A stretch of DNA of 64,000 nt from Purpureocillium takamizusanense (lineage: Eukaryota > Ascomycota > Sordariomycetes > Hypocreales > Ophiocordycipitaceae), in NCBI RefSeq assembly GCF_022605165.1, contig NC_063071.1, positions 744,001 through 808,000 of the forward strand. Reading direction: 5' to 3'. Position numbers and translations under genes: made by a program. Position 1 is the stretch's first letter. Each line of letters begins with the position of its first letter. Below, one piece after another: positions 36,728-48,427 of the stretch. The notes below the pieces were generated by a model, which saw only the letters and a list, made by a program, of their open reading frames with translations, was not told the DNA's origin and searched no databases.

Positions 36728-37516
36728 TTAAAGTTCCCGCATCACGCGGTAACATTGAGCCGCAATCTGTCTAGCTTCCGGAGAAAGGCTTTCTCTGTCC
36801 TCACTGGTCTCGGGAAATGAGCGTTTCCAAGTTTCCCAATGTTCGGAAATAGAGGCTTCCACGCTGTACTGTTTGCCGTATTTGCACACCGTGTCCGCTT
36901 CTGCGTCCTGCTTAAGCTTTCGTCCTGCAATGACAAGCCACTCATACATTGAGCTCAGGAATACCTCCACACCTGGGCGCCCGGAGCAGATCAGATTCAG
37001 CGTCTTATAGCCCCAACTGACGGACACACCTCCGAGCCCGCGCAGACACATTTCCGCTTCCGCCCTGGCGACAGCGGCATAATGTTGACGAAGCTGAGTT
37101 ATTTGGTCCTCGGGAAGAGGGTGTTGGCTGGTATCCCAATCATTCCGCCCATGGAAGTGCAGACGGTACAAATCGCTCCACATGTGCCCGAAGTCGGGGA
37201 GTTGACTCCAGTCGATTTGCGGTGCCGGCGGCAACTTGGATATAGCCTCCAATAGATCAAGCATCCTCGTGCGATAGCCGCGTAACTCCACCAAAGCCTC
37301 GCACAGCAAGCCCATAAGGCGATAACGCGAGTCTAAAGGATCGTCTCCGTTAAGAACGGGTCTTGTGATTGCCGTGGCAGCTTCCTGAGCCGTGAGCTCG
37401 CCGTCAAGGTATGCGTTGAGAGCATTGCCCTCTTGGACATGACAACCATCCCCGGCCCTAAGTGCCTCCGGGGTCGGGGCGATTTGCGAACGAATCCATG
37501 CTTTTTTGTCTGACAT
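36728..37516 (-). CDS. DUF3632-like fungal protein
   Basis: An intronless 262-residue frame from the ATG at 37516 to a TAG at 36728. It is helical and without signal peptide or membrane segment. Features include DGELTAQEAATAITRPV near residue 35-55, YRTRMLDLLEAISKLPP near 80-97, and a central LPDFGHMWSDLYRLHF. Uncharacterised Pezizomycotina proteins of the Pfam DUF3632 type share this layout (an N-terminal AA..ITRP segment followed by a W..LP.F...W.D motif); I assign it from memory with moderate trust. Such genes often occur in several variable copies in accessory regions. It stands immediately beside an AT-rich RIP-like block (37740-38280), so it is likely in a fast-changing part of the genome. 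Function unknown. Confidence 0.65.
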   Translation of the reverse strand: MSDKKAWIRSQIAPTPEALRAGDGCHVQEGNALNAYLDGELTAQEAATAITRPVLNGDDPLDSRYRLMGLLCEALVELRGYRTRMLDLLEAISKLPPAPQIDWSQLPDFGHMWSDLYRLHFHGRNDWDTSQHPLPEDQITQLRQHYAAVARAEAEMCLRGLGGVSVSWGYKTLNLICSGRPGVEVFLSSMYEWLVIAGRKLKQDAEADTVCKYGKQYSVEASISEHWETWKRSFPETSEDRESLSPEARQIAAQCYRVMREL

Positions 37517-37739
37517 GAAGATTCTTATGTGAGATGTACAATAGCGTGCTGGTGGTTTCGTTGAAGCGTCTTTTAGTTTCTCTTAGTGGTATCGCGTTAA
37601 CAAGCGAGGTTATAATCGGCCCCTGACTTTCGAATCGTTACGACTATGAGCGCTCATGGTGTGACTAATCGTGACGTAGTCGTGCGTCAGCGACTGCTAT
37701 TGCAATCAGTGTTACTCTAAGCTCGATGATCGAGTTATT

Positions 37740-38280
37740 CCTGTACGTAATATACGTTTCTAAGTACAGTATACTTTAGTGCGTATATATTATTTGGATG
37801 ACCGAATGAGGCTTGCCGAACGAACCTAACGTTACTATATATATACGAGATAGTATTACTACCTTTAGATATAAGGGTATAATAAAGCTTATCTTCTATT
37901 CTATAGTCTATAGTAGAGCGAACCTAATCTAGTCTATATGTCTTACATAAGCTACTATATAATAAGTACCGTTAATATAGTTTACGTCGCCCTCGACAGG
38001 CTATCTATATATACGAAGGTATATTAGACCTAAGTCCCTAAAACTACCTAATTTACTTTCTTCTTTAAAATACTTTAGCTATTCTTAATTTGCGAACGAT
38101 GAACTATCTTAGGTTAATCTATGCCCCTTAAGCGTTTTATTAATAGCATTAAAAATAGGGTCTAACGTAAGTAGCTCCGCTATAGCGATACTTAACGCCT
38201 AAAATATATACTTAATACGGTCTAGAGGCTATTCTATCTTCTATATGCCGCCTACGATGCCGCTTACGATGCCGTTAAAT
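37740..38280. repeat. AT-rich, TpA-dense block (RIP-like relic of a repeat)
   Basis: Base composition changes sharply here: about 540 bases dominated by TATATA, CTATA and TTAGACC-like strings (for example TATATATACGAGATAG and CTATAGTCTATAGTAG), against GC-rich flanks. Frequent TpA and scarce CpA/TpG are what repeat-induced point mutation leaves. No open frame or terminal repeat survives, so the original element cannot be named. GC-rich sequence returns after about 38285. Confidence 0.6.
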
Positions 38281-38650
38281 AGCTCTCTCGCGAGACCCCC
38301 ACCTTCATCAGCCTGCAAGGGCCAGTCGAGCCATCCTTCAAAGACCACTACCAACAACAACGACAACACCAAAGTCATCGCCAACGACGAGAAGCTCACC
38401 CCAGTCAATGTGATAAGTTGATACATCAAACCAAGCCCTACGCCTCATGACAGCCCATCGCGCGGGGGCGCAGTTTCACGTCTTATCCCGCGGCACCACT
38501 CGCTCACCTCGCATCAGCCTTCACACCGAAATATGATTTCCTGCATCCAATTTCAGCCCATACAACGCAATACTTGAGCCGGACTCAGACCACGACTTCC
38601 GTCTCACAGGACCTCATGATCGTGCGACATCATCATACCAGGCAACAGAC

Positions 38651-39310
38651 ATGCCCCCGCGTTTGACGAAACGCGCGCCCGCCAAGGCCAAGGCCAACAA
38701 CACAAAGTCGGCCAAGGCCATCACGAAGCTCCTCACCCACCCCAAGTCCGTCCTGGCGACGGCAGATCTCTACGTACGCCTCTCTCCCCCATGTACACAC
38801 ACTCTGTCTGCCTCTCTGTGTCTCTGTCTCTCCCATACGAGCTTCCTCCACCTATCCCTAGCGCCGCAGCTCACCGTCCCCCCCTCGCAGAAAATATTCA
38901 CCAACCCAACGGCGCGCGACGTCCTCACCGACGAGGAGTGGGCCGAGATCACGGCCTTGTTCCCCCCCGCCGCGCATCCCGTCAAGGAGCAGGCCGGGGC
39001 AACCTCAAAGGCAGAGGAGTCAGGCATGACGCAGCTCACCGTCGCCGCGCTCACCAGCGACATGGGCTTCCGCCACGCGTGCGCCACGTACACAGAGAAC
39101 CTCGCCGAGGGTAAGCACGAGGCCGGCTGGCTCGAGGACGCCTGGACCGCGCACGCGCAGAGAAAGGCCGGCGCCTTTGATGCCCACCTGGCCGCCAAGT
39201 TCGAGGACGACTGGGGTGTCGCGCCGCCACCGTCACCGTCGTGCGAAGGCAGCACCTCGTGGACGAGGGGGGGCTCGCGCGGGAGCGGAAGCGGCACTGT
39301 TGCACCCTAG
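38651..39310 (+). CDS. ASX-homology (DEUBAD-like) domain protein
   Basis: Two exons, 38651-38773 and 38891-39310. The 117-nt intron is also in frame but is CT-rich with clear GTACGC and CGCAG ends. The product is 180 residues. A basic Ala/Lys N-terminus (KRAPAKAKANNTKSAKAI) is followed by LTHPKSVLATADLY, then KIFTNPTARDVLTDEEWAEI and the segment ALFPP .. WLEDAWTAHAQRKAGAFDAHL .. FEDDWG. This is the pattern I associate with the ASX homology/DEUBAD fold, which binds and activates UCH-type deubiquitinases or chromatin factors in the nucleus. The C-terminal ~25 residues (Ser/Gly-rich) look unlike coding sequence, so a further 3' intron and exon are possible. Family assignment is from pattern memory. 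Confidence 0.7.
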   Translation: MPPRLTKRAPAKAKANNTKSAKAITKLLTHPKSVLATADLYVRLSPPCTHTLSASLCLCLSHTSFLHLSLAPQLTVPPSQKIFTNPTARDVLTDEEWAEITALFPPAAHPVKEQAGATSKAEESGMTQLTVAALTSDMGFRHACATYTENLAEGKHEAGWLEDAWTAHAQRKAGAFDAHLAAKFEDDWGVAPPPSPSCEGSTSWTRGGSRGSGSGTVAP

Positions 39311-40006
39311 CGGCCACAATCGCCTGCCTCTGTTGTTTCAGCGGTAGGTTGGCCCATGGCTCTCACAATGAGCTCGATGGCATAGCTTAACAGTTCCCCA
39401 AGGCAAGATGCGTCACGGCGTCACGACGCAACATTGGACTTTGTCGGTACACGGAGAAACCTGGATCTGGCTTGGAGTTGCCCCCGAGCAGCTGATTAAG
39501 AGAATGGCGTTTTTTGGACCAATATACCCCCAAGATGAGGCAGGCAACAACTGAAATGGTGTGGACGGTATGACAACGAGGCGAAAGCAGCAATTGCGAG
39601 AGTCGCAGAAGGGAAGATGGCCGAGAATTGTACCACCCGAAAATACTAAGCTTGACGATTCACTCGAATATCCCCTTAGCATATTTCGTGTCAAAGTACT
39701 TCGTAGACGTGTAGATTGGTCAAAGCATTTCGACGGCTGCTAGATCAGATGCCTCATCAGTGCCGGGAAGATATTGTGGGGCGGCACCTCAACTTTTGAC
39801 TTCATACTCGCAAACTACGGCTTTGCCTCACTGAAATTCCTCCATCCAACGTCGGCTTCACGCCCGCAGCGCCACGCAACACGCAGATACGAAAGCAGGA
39901 AATTTTCAAAACCAAAAAGAGTATCAGGGCCGCGCGCGCAAAATCGCCCAGCCGAGACGACGGACGCTGCTGCTGCTGCTTGTTGCTTGCTGCCGCGGCC
40001 ACTGCC
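39311..40006. other. Intergenic between ASX-like gene and ELP5
   Basis: 3' flank of one gene and promoter of the next, same strand. No repeat or RNA gene seen. Confidence 0.5.
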
Positions 40007-41328
40007 ATGGCGTCCGTCTCGAGCGTCCACACCCGCTCGCACAGCCTGTTACTGCTGCAAAAGCTCCTCAACCTGCGCGACACCGCCGCCAGCCCGCTGA
40101 CGCTCGTGCTCGACAGTCTGGAGCAGCCCGCGGGCCCGCTCGTCGCCGAGTTCATCGCGCGCGCCAAGGTAACCTTGGGACAAAGCCCCCCTCCCCGTCT
40201 GCGGAAAGAATACAGTATACACATACACCGGCTGGTGCCTGATGATGAGGAATGAGAAACCAATGGAGTCTGACCAGCGCTCTTTGTAACAGATCTCCAA
40301 GACCAAAGTCGTCTTCCTGTCGTTTGCCACGCTGAGGAAACCCCGCGGCGCGGATGTGCTCGTCAAGGCCGCTGGGCGGGACCTCGCGGCCGTCAGGCGC
40401 GAGCTGCAGGCTCATGTCCCGGCGTTTGATCCGGCGCAGACAAGGGCGAAGAAGCCGTCACAGCAGCGTAAGCGCCTTATAACCACTTGCTTCCTTTCTT
40501 TCCTATCGACGGTGTTCACGTCATCTGACTCTTTGCTGCTTGCTGCTGCGCACAGGAGCCGTCATCGTCATCGACTCCATCAACAACCTCGCGTCCGCCG
40601 ACGCAGGGTCCCTGGCCGCCTTCCTGTCCAGCATCATCACGCCCACCGTCGCCGTCGTCGCCGTGTACCACGACGACGTGCCCGTCATCCTGCCCAGGAC
40701 GTTCAACGAGTACGAGCCGCACCCGTTCACGGTCCTGAGCCACCTCGCCACCGCCGTCCTGCGCGTCTCGAGCCTGCGCCAGGAGGTCGACCGGCAGGGC
40801 GCCCGCGACCGCGCGCTGCAGGAGCCCGAGTGGGGGCTCAAGGAGGGCCGCGAGGGCGTCATTGTCGGGCTGCGGCCGCGGGGCAGCAGCAGCAGGGCGG
40901 GCGAGGATGGCAGCCACAGCGGCGGCGTCGTCATCGACATGGAGCTGCGGCGACGCAGCGGGAGAACCGTCGCCGAGAAATTCATCCTGCAACCCCCTGC
41001 CGCCAACGCCTCATCATCCGCCACTGCTGCCGCCGCTGTCGGACGCCCGCCGGGTAAGATCTCCCTACTGACCGATCACCACATATTTGCGAAGCCCACG
41101 GCGGCGGCGGCGGGTGGTGGCGGCGCGGGCGGGGACGGCGAACAGGAAGAGCCGGAGAGCACCTTCAACCTCGGCCTCACGGAGAAGCAGCGCAAGGACA
41201 GGGAGGGCATCGTGCTGCCGTACTTTGACGCGCAGACGGAAATCGGCGCGGGCGAGGGCGGGCGAATATTGTACGACATGGGCAGGGAGGACATGGACGA
41301 CTTTGACGACGAAGAGGACGAAATCTGA
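40007..41328 (+). CDS. ELP5: Elongator complex subunit Elp5
   Basis: Three exons, 40007-40168, 40293-40467 and 40556-41328, coding 369 residues (introns 124 and 88 nt). The order fits Elp5/Iki1: an N-terminal SLLLLQKLLNLRD .. SPLTLVLDSLEQPA strand-helix, ISKTKVVFLSFATL, and the RecA-like strand AVIVIDSINNLAS followed by the AAFLSSIITP helix, then the conserved C-terminus TFNLGLTEKQRKDREGIVLP .. DMGREDMDDFDDEEDEI. With Elp4 and Elp6 it forms the ring of the Elongator accessory subcomplex, which supports mcm5/ncm5 modification of wobble uridine in cytosolic tRNAs. A Gly/Ala-rich insert (about residues 290-310) and a Ser-rich linker are lineage-specific. Neighbouring SEC22 lies downstream on the same strand with about 660 bp between. 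Confidence 0.95.
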
Positions 41329-41985
41329 CGTCGTAGTACAGCAATACAAACGACAACAAAGGACGCGCAACCGTATGAACGTGATTGCTCTATATTTTGT
41401 AGTATATCTTGCACATTTGGATGCCGTTACGCGACGCAGGGTAGTCTACTTTATACGTTAGAGGGAGAAGGACACTGGCACGAACGAATTTAGAGCTGGA
41501 GCCGGCCAGAGCTAATGGTGCGTGTTTGCTCCCTAATTAGCAAGTGGGCCAGCAGCCACCCGTTGCGTGCGCCGTCGCATCTTCAACACCACGTCGCCTC
41601 GAACCTCGATCCCGCCCCAACTCCGCCCCCAGCCCACCGACCGACCGACCGTCCAAACAGTCGCCGCCCCGACACGACGACAAATCACACGCCGCCCCCC
41701 GCAAAACCCCGACGCAGCATCGCGACGGCTCCTGCGAACGAGCGACGTATCCCCTTCATCCAACAGAAAAAGGCCGCCCCTGACGCCTTGCCCTTCGAGA
41801 AAACTAGGCTGCCGCGGGCACCGTGTTCGTTCTTGACACGTTGTTGCCAGGGCTTGGGCTTCCGGCCCTTCTTCATACTACATACCCGTTGCCGCCGGTG
41901 TCACCCTTCTTCTCCTTGCCCCTCGTCTACGCCACCTTCTGTCAAGGACGGTATCTCTCTCACAGCCCCCCCCCCACCGGTCAAG

Positions 41986-42776
41986 ATGATTCGGTCGACG
42001 CAAATATCCCGGCTGGATGGGCTCATGCTCTGCGCCTCGGTCGACGACGAGCAGGTGAGAGCTTGCCTCCCCCCCTTCTCTCCTCTTCCGGCTATGCAAC
42101 AAAGGACAGCGAGCCGGGGACGTCTACTCCCTTCTCGTTTCTCCGCGCGTGAGTGAAAACCTACTGACCATCGCTTCTTCCGTCCCGCACGCAGTCCGAC
42201 GGCGCCGCCCTCAAGGAGGTCAAGCAGCAGACCAAGCAAGTCCTGCGCAAGCTCACGCGCAACTCGGAGCCCCAGGCCTCCATCGAGACGGGCAGCCACG
42301 CGATCCACTACCTCGTCGACACCGACGTCGTCTTCCTCGCCATCTGCGAGCGCTCGTACCCGCGCAAGCTCGCCTTCACCTACCTCGCCGACCTCGCGCG
42401 CGAGTTCCTCACCACCCACCCCGCGCAGCAGGTGCACAGCCCCCAGCTCCGGCCCTACGCCTTCATGGAGTTCGACGGCTTCATCGCCAAGACGCGCACC
42501 ACGTACGCCGACGCCCGCGCCGCTCAGAACCTCGACAAGCTCAACGACGAGCTCCGCGACGTCACAAAGGTCATGACCAAGAACATCGAGGACCTGCTCT
42601 ACCGCGGCGACTCCCTCGAGAAGATGGGCGAGATGAGCAGCCGCCTCCGCGACGACAGCAAAAAGTACCGCAGGGCCGCCGTGCGCATCAACTGGGAGCT
42701 GCTGCTCAAGCAGTACGGGCCCTTTGCCGGCCTCGGCCTCTTCGTCCTGCTCTTCATCTACATGCGCTTCTTTTAG
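41986..42776 (+). CDS. SEC22: Sec22, R-SNARE of ER-Golgi transport
   Basis: Two exons, 41986-42054 and 42195-42776 (140-nt intron, phase 0), coding 216 residues. An N-terminal longin domain (about 1-120: MIRSTQISRLDGLMLCASVD, VFLAICERSYPRKLAFTYL) precedes the SNARE helix (about 130-190), with Arg at the zero layer in LLYRGDSLEKM. A C-terminal membrane anchor (YGPFAGLGLFVLLFIYMRFF) ends at the last residue. The length equals yeast and animal Sec22. It acts on COPII and COPI vesicles between ER and Golgi. The ATG sits behind a long C/T-rich leader, which is usual for fungal housekeeping genes. Confidence 0.97.
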
Positions 42777-43120
42777 GCTGGAGGCCAGCCCCAAGGGCTT
42801 GGACGGGGTGGACAAAAGGATAAAGCAAAGGGCGCAGTGGGCTTGAGCTCGAACCGAGGAAACGGACGGGCAGCAGAGCATGCGAGACGGCAAGCGGGCG
42901 TCTCTTGGCGGTGGTCTATGTACAATATGTGACTATACTAGGGTAGTGGTGCCTCTGTGTTGCAGGCATGGATGGATGGGTCTTTGCTAATGAAAGCGTC
43001 GTCATGTCGTTAATACGTCTTTTTACCCCTTGTCGACTCCCAAAACTCCATTCCTCTTGTGTGTGTTGCCCGGAAAAAAAAACAACGGAAAGACAAAAAA
43101 AGACCGGCCTGGCTCTCCTC

Positions 43121-44490
43121 TCACATGATCAAACAAGAGCTCGCCGAGGGTATCGATGCCGTCGCCGCCCCCGCCCCCGCCGCGGACAGCCCCCCCGGCA
43201 CGGGGTGCTGCCACTCCAGATGCTCCTGCAGGGCCGCCACGTCGTCGAACTCGTAGTCGTCGGGCTTGAAGGCGTCCCCGTCATCGTCCTCGTGCTGCGG
43301 CCGCCGCGCCTCCTCCTCGCAGTACGGGCACAGCACGCGGGCCAGCCAGTCGCCGGGCGTCGACGGCGGCGCGTGGTTCGCCACCGCCAGCGGCGGGTAG
43401 ACGACGGGCTTGACATGGCCCCCGGACATGGTCACGCCGGCGGCCTCCCAGCTCTGGTTGTGAAGGTGGTTGTTGTTGTTATTGTTGGTAGTGTTGCTCG
43501 TATCTATCGTCGTCGTCGTCGTCGAGGAACGTGTCACGGGTGAAGAGCAGCCGCCGCTGGCGGCCCGCGACGTGGGCACGCTCTCTAGATCCTCCCACAC
43601 CAGGTGCCCGTCGCAAAAGTCGCATATGAAAGCCACGTCGTCCTCGCCGAAGCGCTCGAAGCCGCCGACCCGCGCGCACATGGCGAGTTCCTCCAGCTGT
43701 AACGTCTGCGAATCGGCCGAGTCCCTTGTCGTCGGCGTCGCTGTTACCAACAAGGTGGTCGCCTTGCCGCCGCCGCTGCTGCTGCTACTGCCGCTGCCGC
43801 TCCCACCTCTCCTTGGTCTATTGCTCCCTGCCGCCGGGTATGTCGTAGTGCGTCGCTGCACCCTGTGGACCAGAAAGGCGCCGAGGCAGCGTCTCGACGA
43901 CTCCTGGTCCGATGTAAAGATGCGTCTCGCGGCGCGGCGCTGCGCGCGGTGCAGGTCCCTCTGCAGGGCGTGCGTGTCGCGCACCCACACGGGGTTGATG
44001 GGCCCGCCGGACCTGCCCCAGTCCTTGAGGTTGTAGACGTGCGCGTCGAAGCGGGAGCGCAGCGCCCTGAGCTCTTCGATCGATTCGTCTGTTTTCGTCC
44101 AATTGTCAGTAATTCGCAGCGTACCGGCAAAGATCTAGGTGAGGGACCGCCGTCCCCGTAAACTGGGACGAAAACTCGCCCGCCCGCAGCAACACAAAAC
44201 AGGTAGCTAGCTGCTGCACCAGTGGTACGGGACAAGAGATGAGGATGGGGAGGGGGGGAATACGCACGCTTCCGGTCGCGCTCGTAGTTGAACTGTCCGT
44301 TGACGAGCGGCGCCAGCTCCTGAAAGTCCTTCTTGGCCTCGTCGAGGGCCTGCTCCAGTGCGCGCACCTGCTCGTGCTCGTCGGGTCCCCAGTGGCGCTT
44401 GTCGGCGAGGCTCAGGATGCGCAGCCCGTCGGAGAGGAGGTTTGCGATGTCGGCCAGCAGGGTCCCCACGGAGTCAAATCCGCCGCACAT
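43121..44490 (-). CDS. Zinc-finger-like protein ending in a CaaX motif
   Basis: Two exons, 44268-44490 and 43121-44088 (179-nt intron, phase 1), coding 396 residues from MCGGFDSVGTLLADIANLL. The N-terminal third is helical and charged (HEQVRALEQALDEAKKDFQE, then HESIEELRALRSRFDAHVYN), probably a coiled coil. Basic and Ser/Gly-rich linkers follow. Two Cys pairs, C230DFC and C328PYC, the second followed by LQEHLEWQH (His364, His369), suggest a degenerate zinc finger. The protein ends SSCLIM, with Cys393 in a CaaX box, so farnesylation and membrane attachment are predicted. Asn and Thr runs occur at about residues 265-282. I do not recognise a named family; it is likely a conserved fungal hypothetical. 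The exon 1 donor could shift by a few bases. Confidence 0.8.
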
Positions 44491-46278
44491 TGCTGGCTGG
44501 GACGAAGGGGAGACGCGCGCTTGGGGATCAGGTATCTGTATATGTGTGTGTGCTGTGTGTGTGTAATGGGGGGGCGGGGAGGTTTCGTGGAGATGACGGG
44601 ATTGGAATCCGTAGAGCCTTCTGCAACGAGGACGGGTGGCGGGATTGAAACACGATTTCCCTTGTCCCGTTCGTCCAGTGCAAAGTCGGTTGCTCGCACC
44701 GACAATTGCACGCGCGCCCGAGGGAGATGGAAAGGGAAAAGGAAACAGGGAAGCCTTCGGAGACAAGGGCGAAGGCTCACCACCGGGGACGGCGCGCAGG
44801 GAGCCACCCTGGGGCGCGCATGAGGAACAACGCGAACGAGGCGCAGGTCGCAGGCCCGGCGAGAGGGCAGGATTTTTATCTGACTTTTGCTGACGATAAG
44901 GGCAAGAAGGTGGTGGTGGTGGTTATTTTACATAGATGAGTTGGTTACGCAGCGCGCCTTGGTCGTTGTTATGCCTGGGGTAGTCAGTCCAGCACGAGCA
45001 GGCGGGCGCCAAGGCGGACTGGATGGAGTGGATGGATGGAGCTCTCGGTGTGAGGCTGTGAGGAGCTGGAGGAGCTGTGTTGGCGGCCGTCCGGATCGTG
45101 CCGCGGGGGAATGGGTGGGTGCCGCCACCACCAGCCAGCGCTTGCGCGCGTGCAAGAAATGGGGCCGTTGAAAGGCGGGGGGGACGTGATGATGATGATG
45201 GGTGGGCGTGTGGGCATGTGAGAACGCAACGACCAACACCGCAGTCTTTTTTCCCCGTCCGTACGGAACTACAGGGTCGTACTGAAGGTGGTGTTGGTGA
45301 CGGTGATTGAAGTGAGTGAGCGAGTCGGATTGGAGGCAGAGTCAAAGGTCGTTTTCCCTGTGCTCACGCCCGTTGCGTCCCACTGCAACCAAGGTGGGGG
45401 AAACCGCGGAGGAGAAGCATGAGGAGATATAAACTGCTGCCAGGGTGTAGGTACGTACGCAGGCGCAAGGCGCAGCTCATCAATTGACAAACGGGTTGAT
45501 TATGCGAACAATACTACTATGGATGGAGCTCCCCCAGCCCAGCCGTGGAGCAGAAGCACGCGCACGCACGCACGCGCCTCACGTGGTCAAAGGAAAGAGC
45601 CGGCAAGGGGTCTCAATCCAGACGCAAGACGTCACTGCATGGCCCGCGGACGCCATTAATGCAAACTGGCACACGCATAACTAAATCCACCCAACGATTT
45701 GATGCTGCGGCCAGCCCAGCCGGTGACTGACTGACCTCCATCGATCCCGTCAAACCCGCTAGTAGGTACTGGGGACCCCCCGGTAGGGCTGGGCTGGGCG
45801 GCCTCGCAGACGTCAGCCACCCCCACTGCTACCGCTACCGCTGCTGCTGCCGCTGTTGCTGCTGCTGTTTCCCTCCACTCTCATCCATCCTCCCGTCTGT
45901 CCCGTCCCACGCTACGTACCTACAGGCGCTAGACACACCATCAATGCAGATCCCGGCATGTTTCAAACCATCTCGGCACTGTCTAGCCTCGCCGTCAGGA
46001 CCGGCACGGCAAGGCCGGGTCTCCCAAGTCTGAACCAAGTCGAAACGGCACGGCACAAATCCGTTACAGCATCTGGGACGACTGTTTGACGCCACGGAAA
46101 GCTTCGACTTTGACTCTCCACTGTCATTCATCCTTGGCTCAAGCAGGGACGGGACGGTCGAGTTGCCTATCTATACTGTAAGTTTCTGCTTTGCACTCCC
46201 TACACAGAAGTCACACCGTCTATATCGCCCGTTTTGCCTTCGTCATCTCCGTTTGCCCAATGGCGCCGACTCCCGGCA
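44491..46278. other. Intergenic between CaaX protein gene promoter and CLPTM1 3' end
   Basis: 1.8 kb, GC-rich, with GTG/GGT and CTG/CCG triplet repeats (about 44908-44932 and 45830-45870). ORFs are repeat-driven. No gene supported. Confidence 0.45.
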
Positions 46279-48427
46279 TCACCTCCGCTTAGTCGCCTTC
46301 TGGGCAGCCTCGCTGCCGGTCGCCTTGGCCTTGGCCTCCGTCTCCTTGACCGCCTCGGCTGCAAGCTTCTTGGCCTCGCCCTCCTCCTTGTCCTTCTTGA
46401 CCACGGCCGTGGGCTCGTCGTCGTCGCCGCCCTGACCAAATTCGTTGACGCGCGTGTAGTCGACCTTGTACGCCCACTTCTGGTACAGGTAGATGAAGAA
46501 GATGATGTCGTCGCGGAACGTGGCCAGCCGGTGCAGGATCGGCATCTTGATGGTAAAGGCAAACAGGTCGTCGATGAAGGTGTTGAAGAACTTGTACATC
46601 ATGGCCCGCGCAGGCATGTGCGCGACGCTCTTGAGGCGGTAGTTGATGTACAGCGACGGCACCATCATGAGGAACCCGTACGTGTACACGGAGCCCACGA
46701 GCGTGGTGATGACAAACGAGTACCACGACTTGTGCGACTCGTACACGAGCGAGTAGATGCCGTAGGCGATCAGGAGCGGCACCGCCGCCATGTACATGTA
46801 GCGGAAGGCAATCTCGTCGTACTCCTTGGTCTTCTCCTCCGTCTCGGTGAGCTTGTGCTTATCCTCAAACACCACGCGGTACGGCAGCAAGGACCCAGGC
46901 GGCGACGGCCGAACGCGGACGTCGACCACGGTCGTAATTTTCCAGAACTCGATGACGATGCCCACTACCTGCGAGCCGAGAATCATCCAGCTCGTGTTCT
47001 GCGAGTTGTCGAGCAGGTACAGGAAGATGACGGTCTGCATGAAGACGTTGGCCAGGATCGAGCGGACCGAGATGCCCACGTTGTCCTTCTTCTTGCGGTA
47101 GTGCGCGATGTCGGAGCCAAAGGCCAGCGTCTCCAAGATGAGGTGCGCGACGGTGACGAAAGCCGTGATGCCGAGCAGGATGGGGTTGGTGTCGATGAAA
47201 ATCTCCTTGACCATTTCAATCTCGGTGCCGTCTCCGCCGCCGGGAAGCGAGGCGCCAAAGGCAGCCTGGCGGGCAGACTCCTTGGCATTCATCTCGATCG
47301 ACGCCATGATCTGGAACTGCCAGAAGGCCATGTTCTTGAGGTCGATGTGCAGCGGCAGCTCCTTGACTGTTTCGTTGAGGGGCGTCATGTGGTTGGTCAA
47401 CTGCCAAAATGTGTTGACGAACACGAGAGGATCTGCGACGCATGTTAGCACCAAGCCGTTGTTGGGGAAGCGGGCGATAACCTACAGTACCAGCCATTAT
47501 GGCCGCTGCCGTCGCGAGCACCCGTCGCCTCGAGGCGCAGAAACTGCTTGACGGCGGGGGGAAGCTGCGCAAAGTCCCGGACGCCCATGCCAGGGACGAA
47601 GGCGAAGCTGGCATTGGGGTGATAGTGGTTCGTGATGATGGGCCCCGTAGGCACTTCCTCCTTAGGCTCCTCTTCCTCGTTCTCCGTGCGAGCCTCGAGC
47701 AAATTTCTCGTCTTGGAAACCTTCTTCTTGGGCAAGTACTGCGTCATCGGATAGGCGAAGTGGTAGGCCTTGCCCGAGTCATAGCCTGGCTGCTTGGGGT
47801 CGAGCGCGCTGCCGGTGAGGCCGATGTAGAAGTGACCCCAGAGCGTGCCATTGTTCTGCACGGCCTTGGGGACAGGGAAAGTGGTATCAATGGTGCGCGC
47901 CTCGGAGCTGTTGCCCATGCCAAAGTTCTTCTCCTGCAGGACAAGGTACTCGGCGGGCGTCTGGGAGATGGGCGTCGGGTTGAAGGACGGCGACAGCGTC
48001 ACGACAATGTCGACATGGCTGTCCTGGGGCCAGATGGGCGCAATTTTTCGAGGGATCGGCGAGTACGTGGCGCCCTCGTCGAGCTCCTTGGGGCGGAACT
48101 GGAACGGCGGGATGCTTCCCGTGTTTCCCGTGACGGTGATGGTCTTACCGGTCGCGGGGTCGGTCTTGAGGACGCCCTTTTGGTCCTTTTGCGTCATGTA
48201 GGAGATGAGGACGTTGATGCCCAGGTAGACGGCGCCGCCGAGGAAGAGGCGGTTGAAGTTGAAGCCCTGCGTGATGCGCAATGCATGGTCAGTCGCATGG
48301 CCCTCCTTCCTCCAACCACTGGTTCAGGTGGACGCGTTTCGCTTCGGCTTACATGTCGCGGTTGCTGTTCCTGCTGGGGATTCTGGCCGGCAGACTGGGC
48401 CACTGCTGCTGCGCCAGATGAAGACAT
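46279..48427 (-). CDS. CLPTM1-family transmembrane protein
   Basis: Three exons, 48353-48427, 47486-48266 and 46279-47432, coding 669 residues. Junctions restore a short Gln-rich cytosolic start (QNPQQEQQPRH), then GFNFNRLFLGGAVYLGINVL (TM1), a large lumenal domain with FRPKELDEGATYSPIPRKIA and HVDIVVTLSPSFNP, and after junction 2 GWYYPLVFVNTFWQL. The C-terminal third has several membrane segments (NPILLGITAFVTVAHLILE, MQTVIFLYLLD, PLLIAYGIYSLVY, GFLMMVPSLYINY) and the conserved NTFIDDLFAFTIKMPILHR and FFIYLYQKWAYKVD. A Lys/Ala-rich cytosolic tail ends ATKRR. Human CLPTM1 affects delivery of membrane receptors from ER to surface; the fungal role is not settled. The length is normal. Confidence 0.95.
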
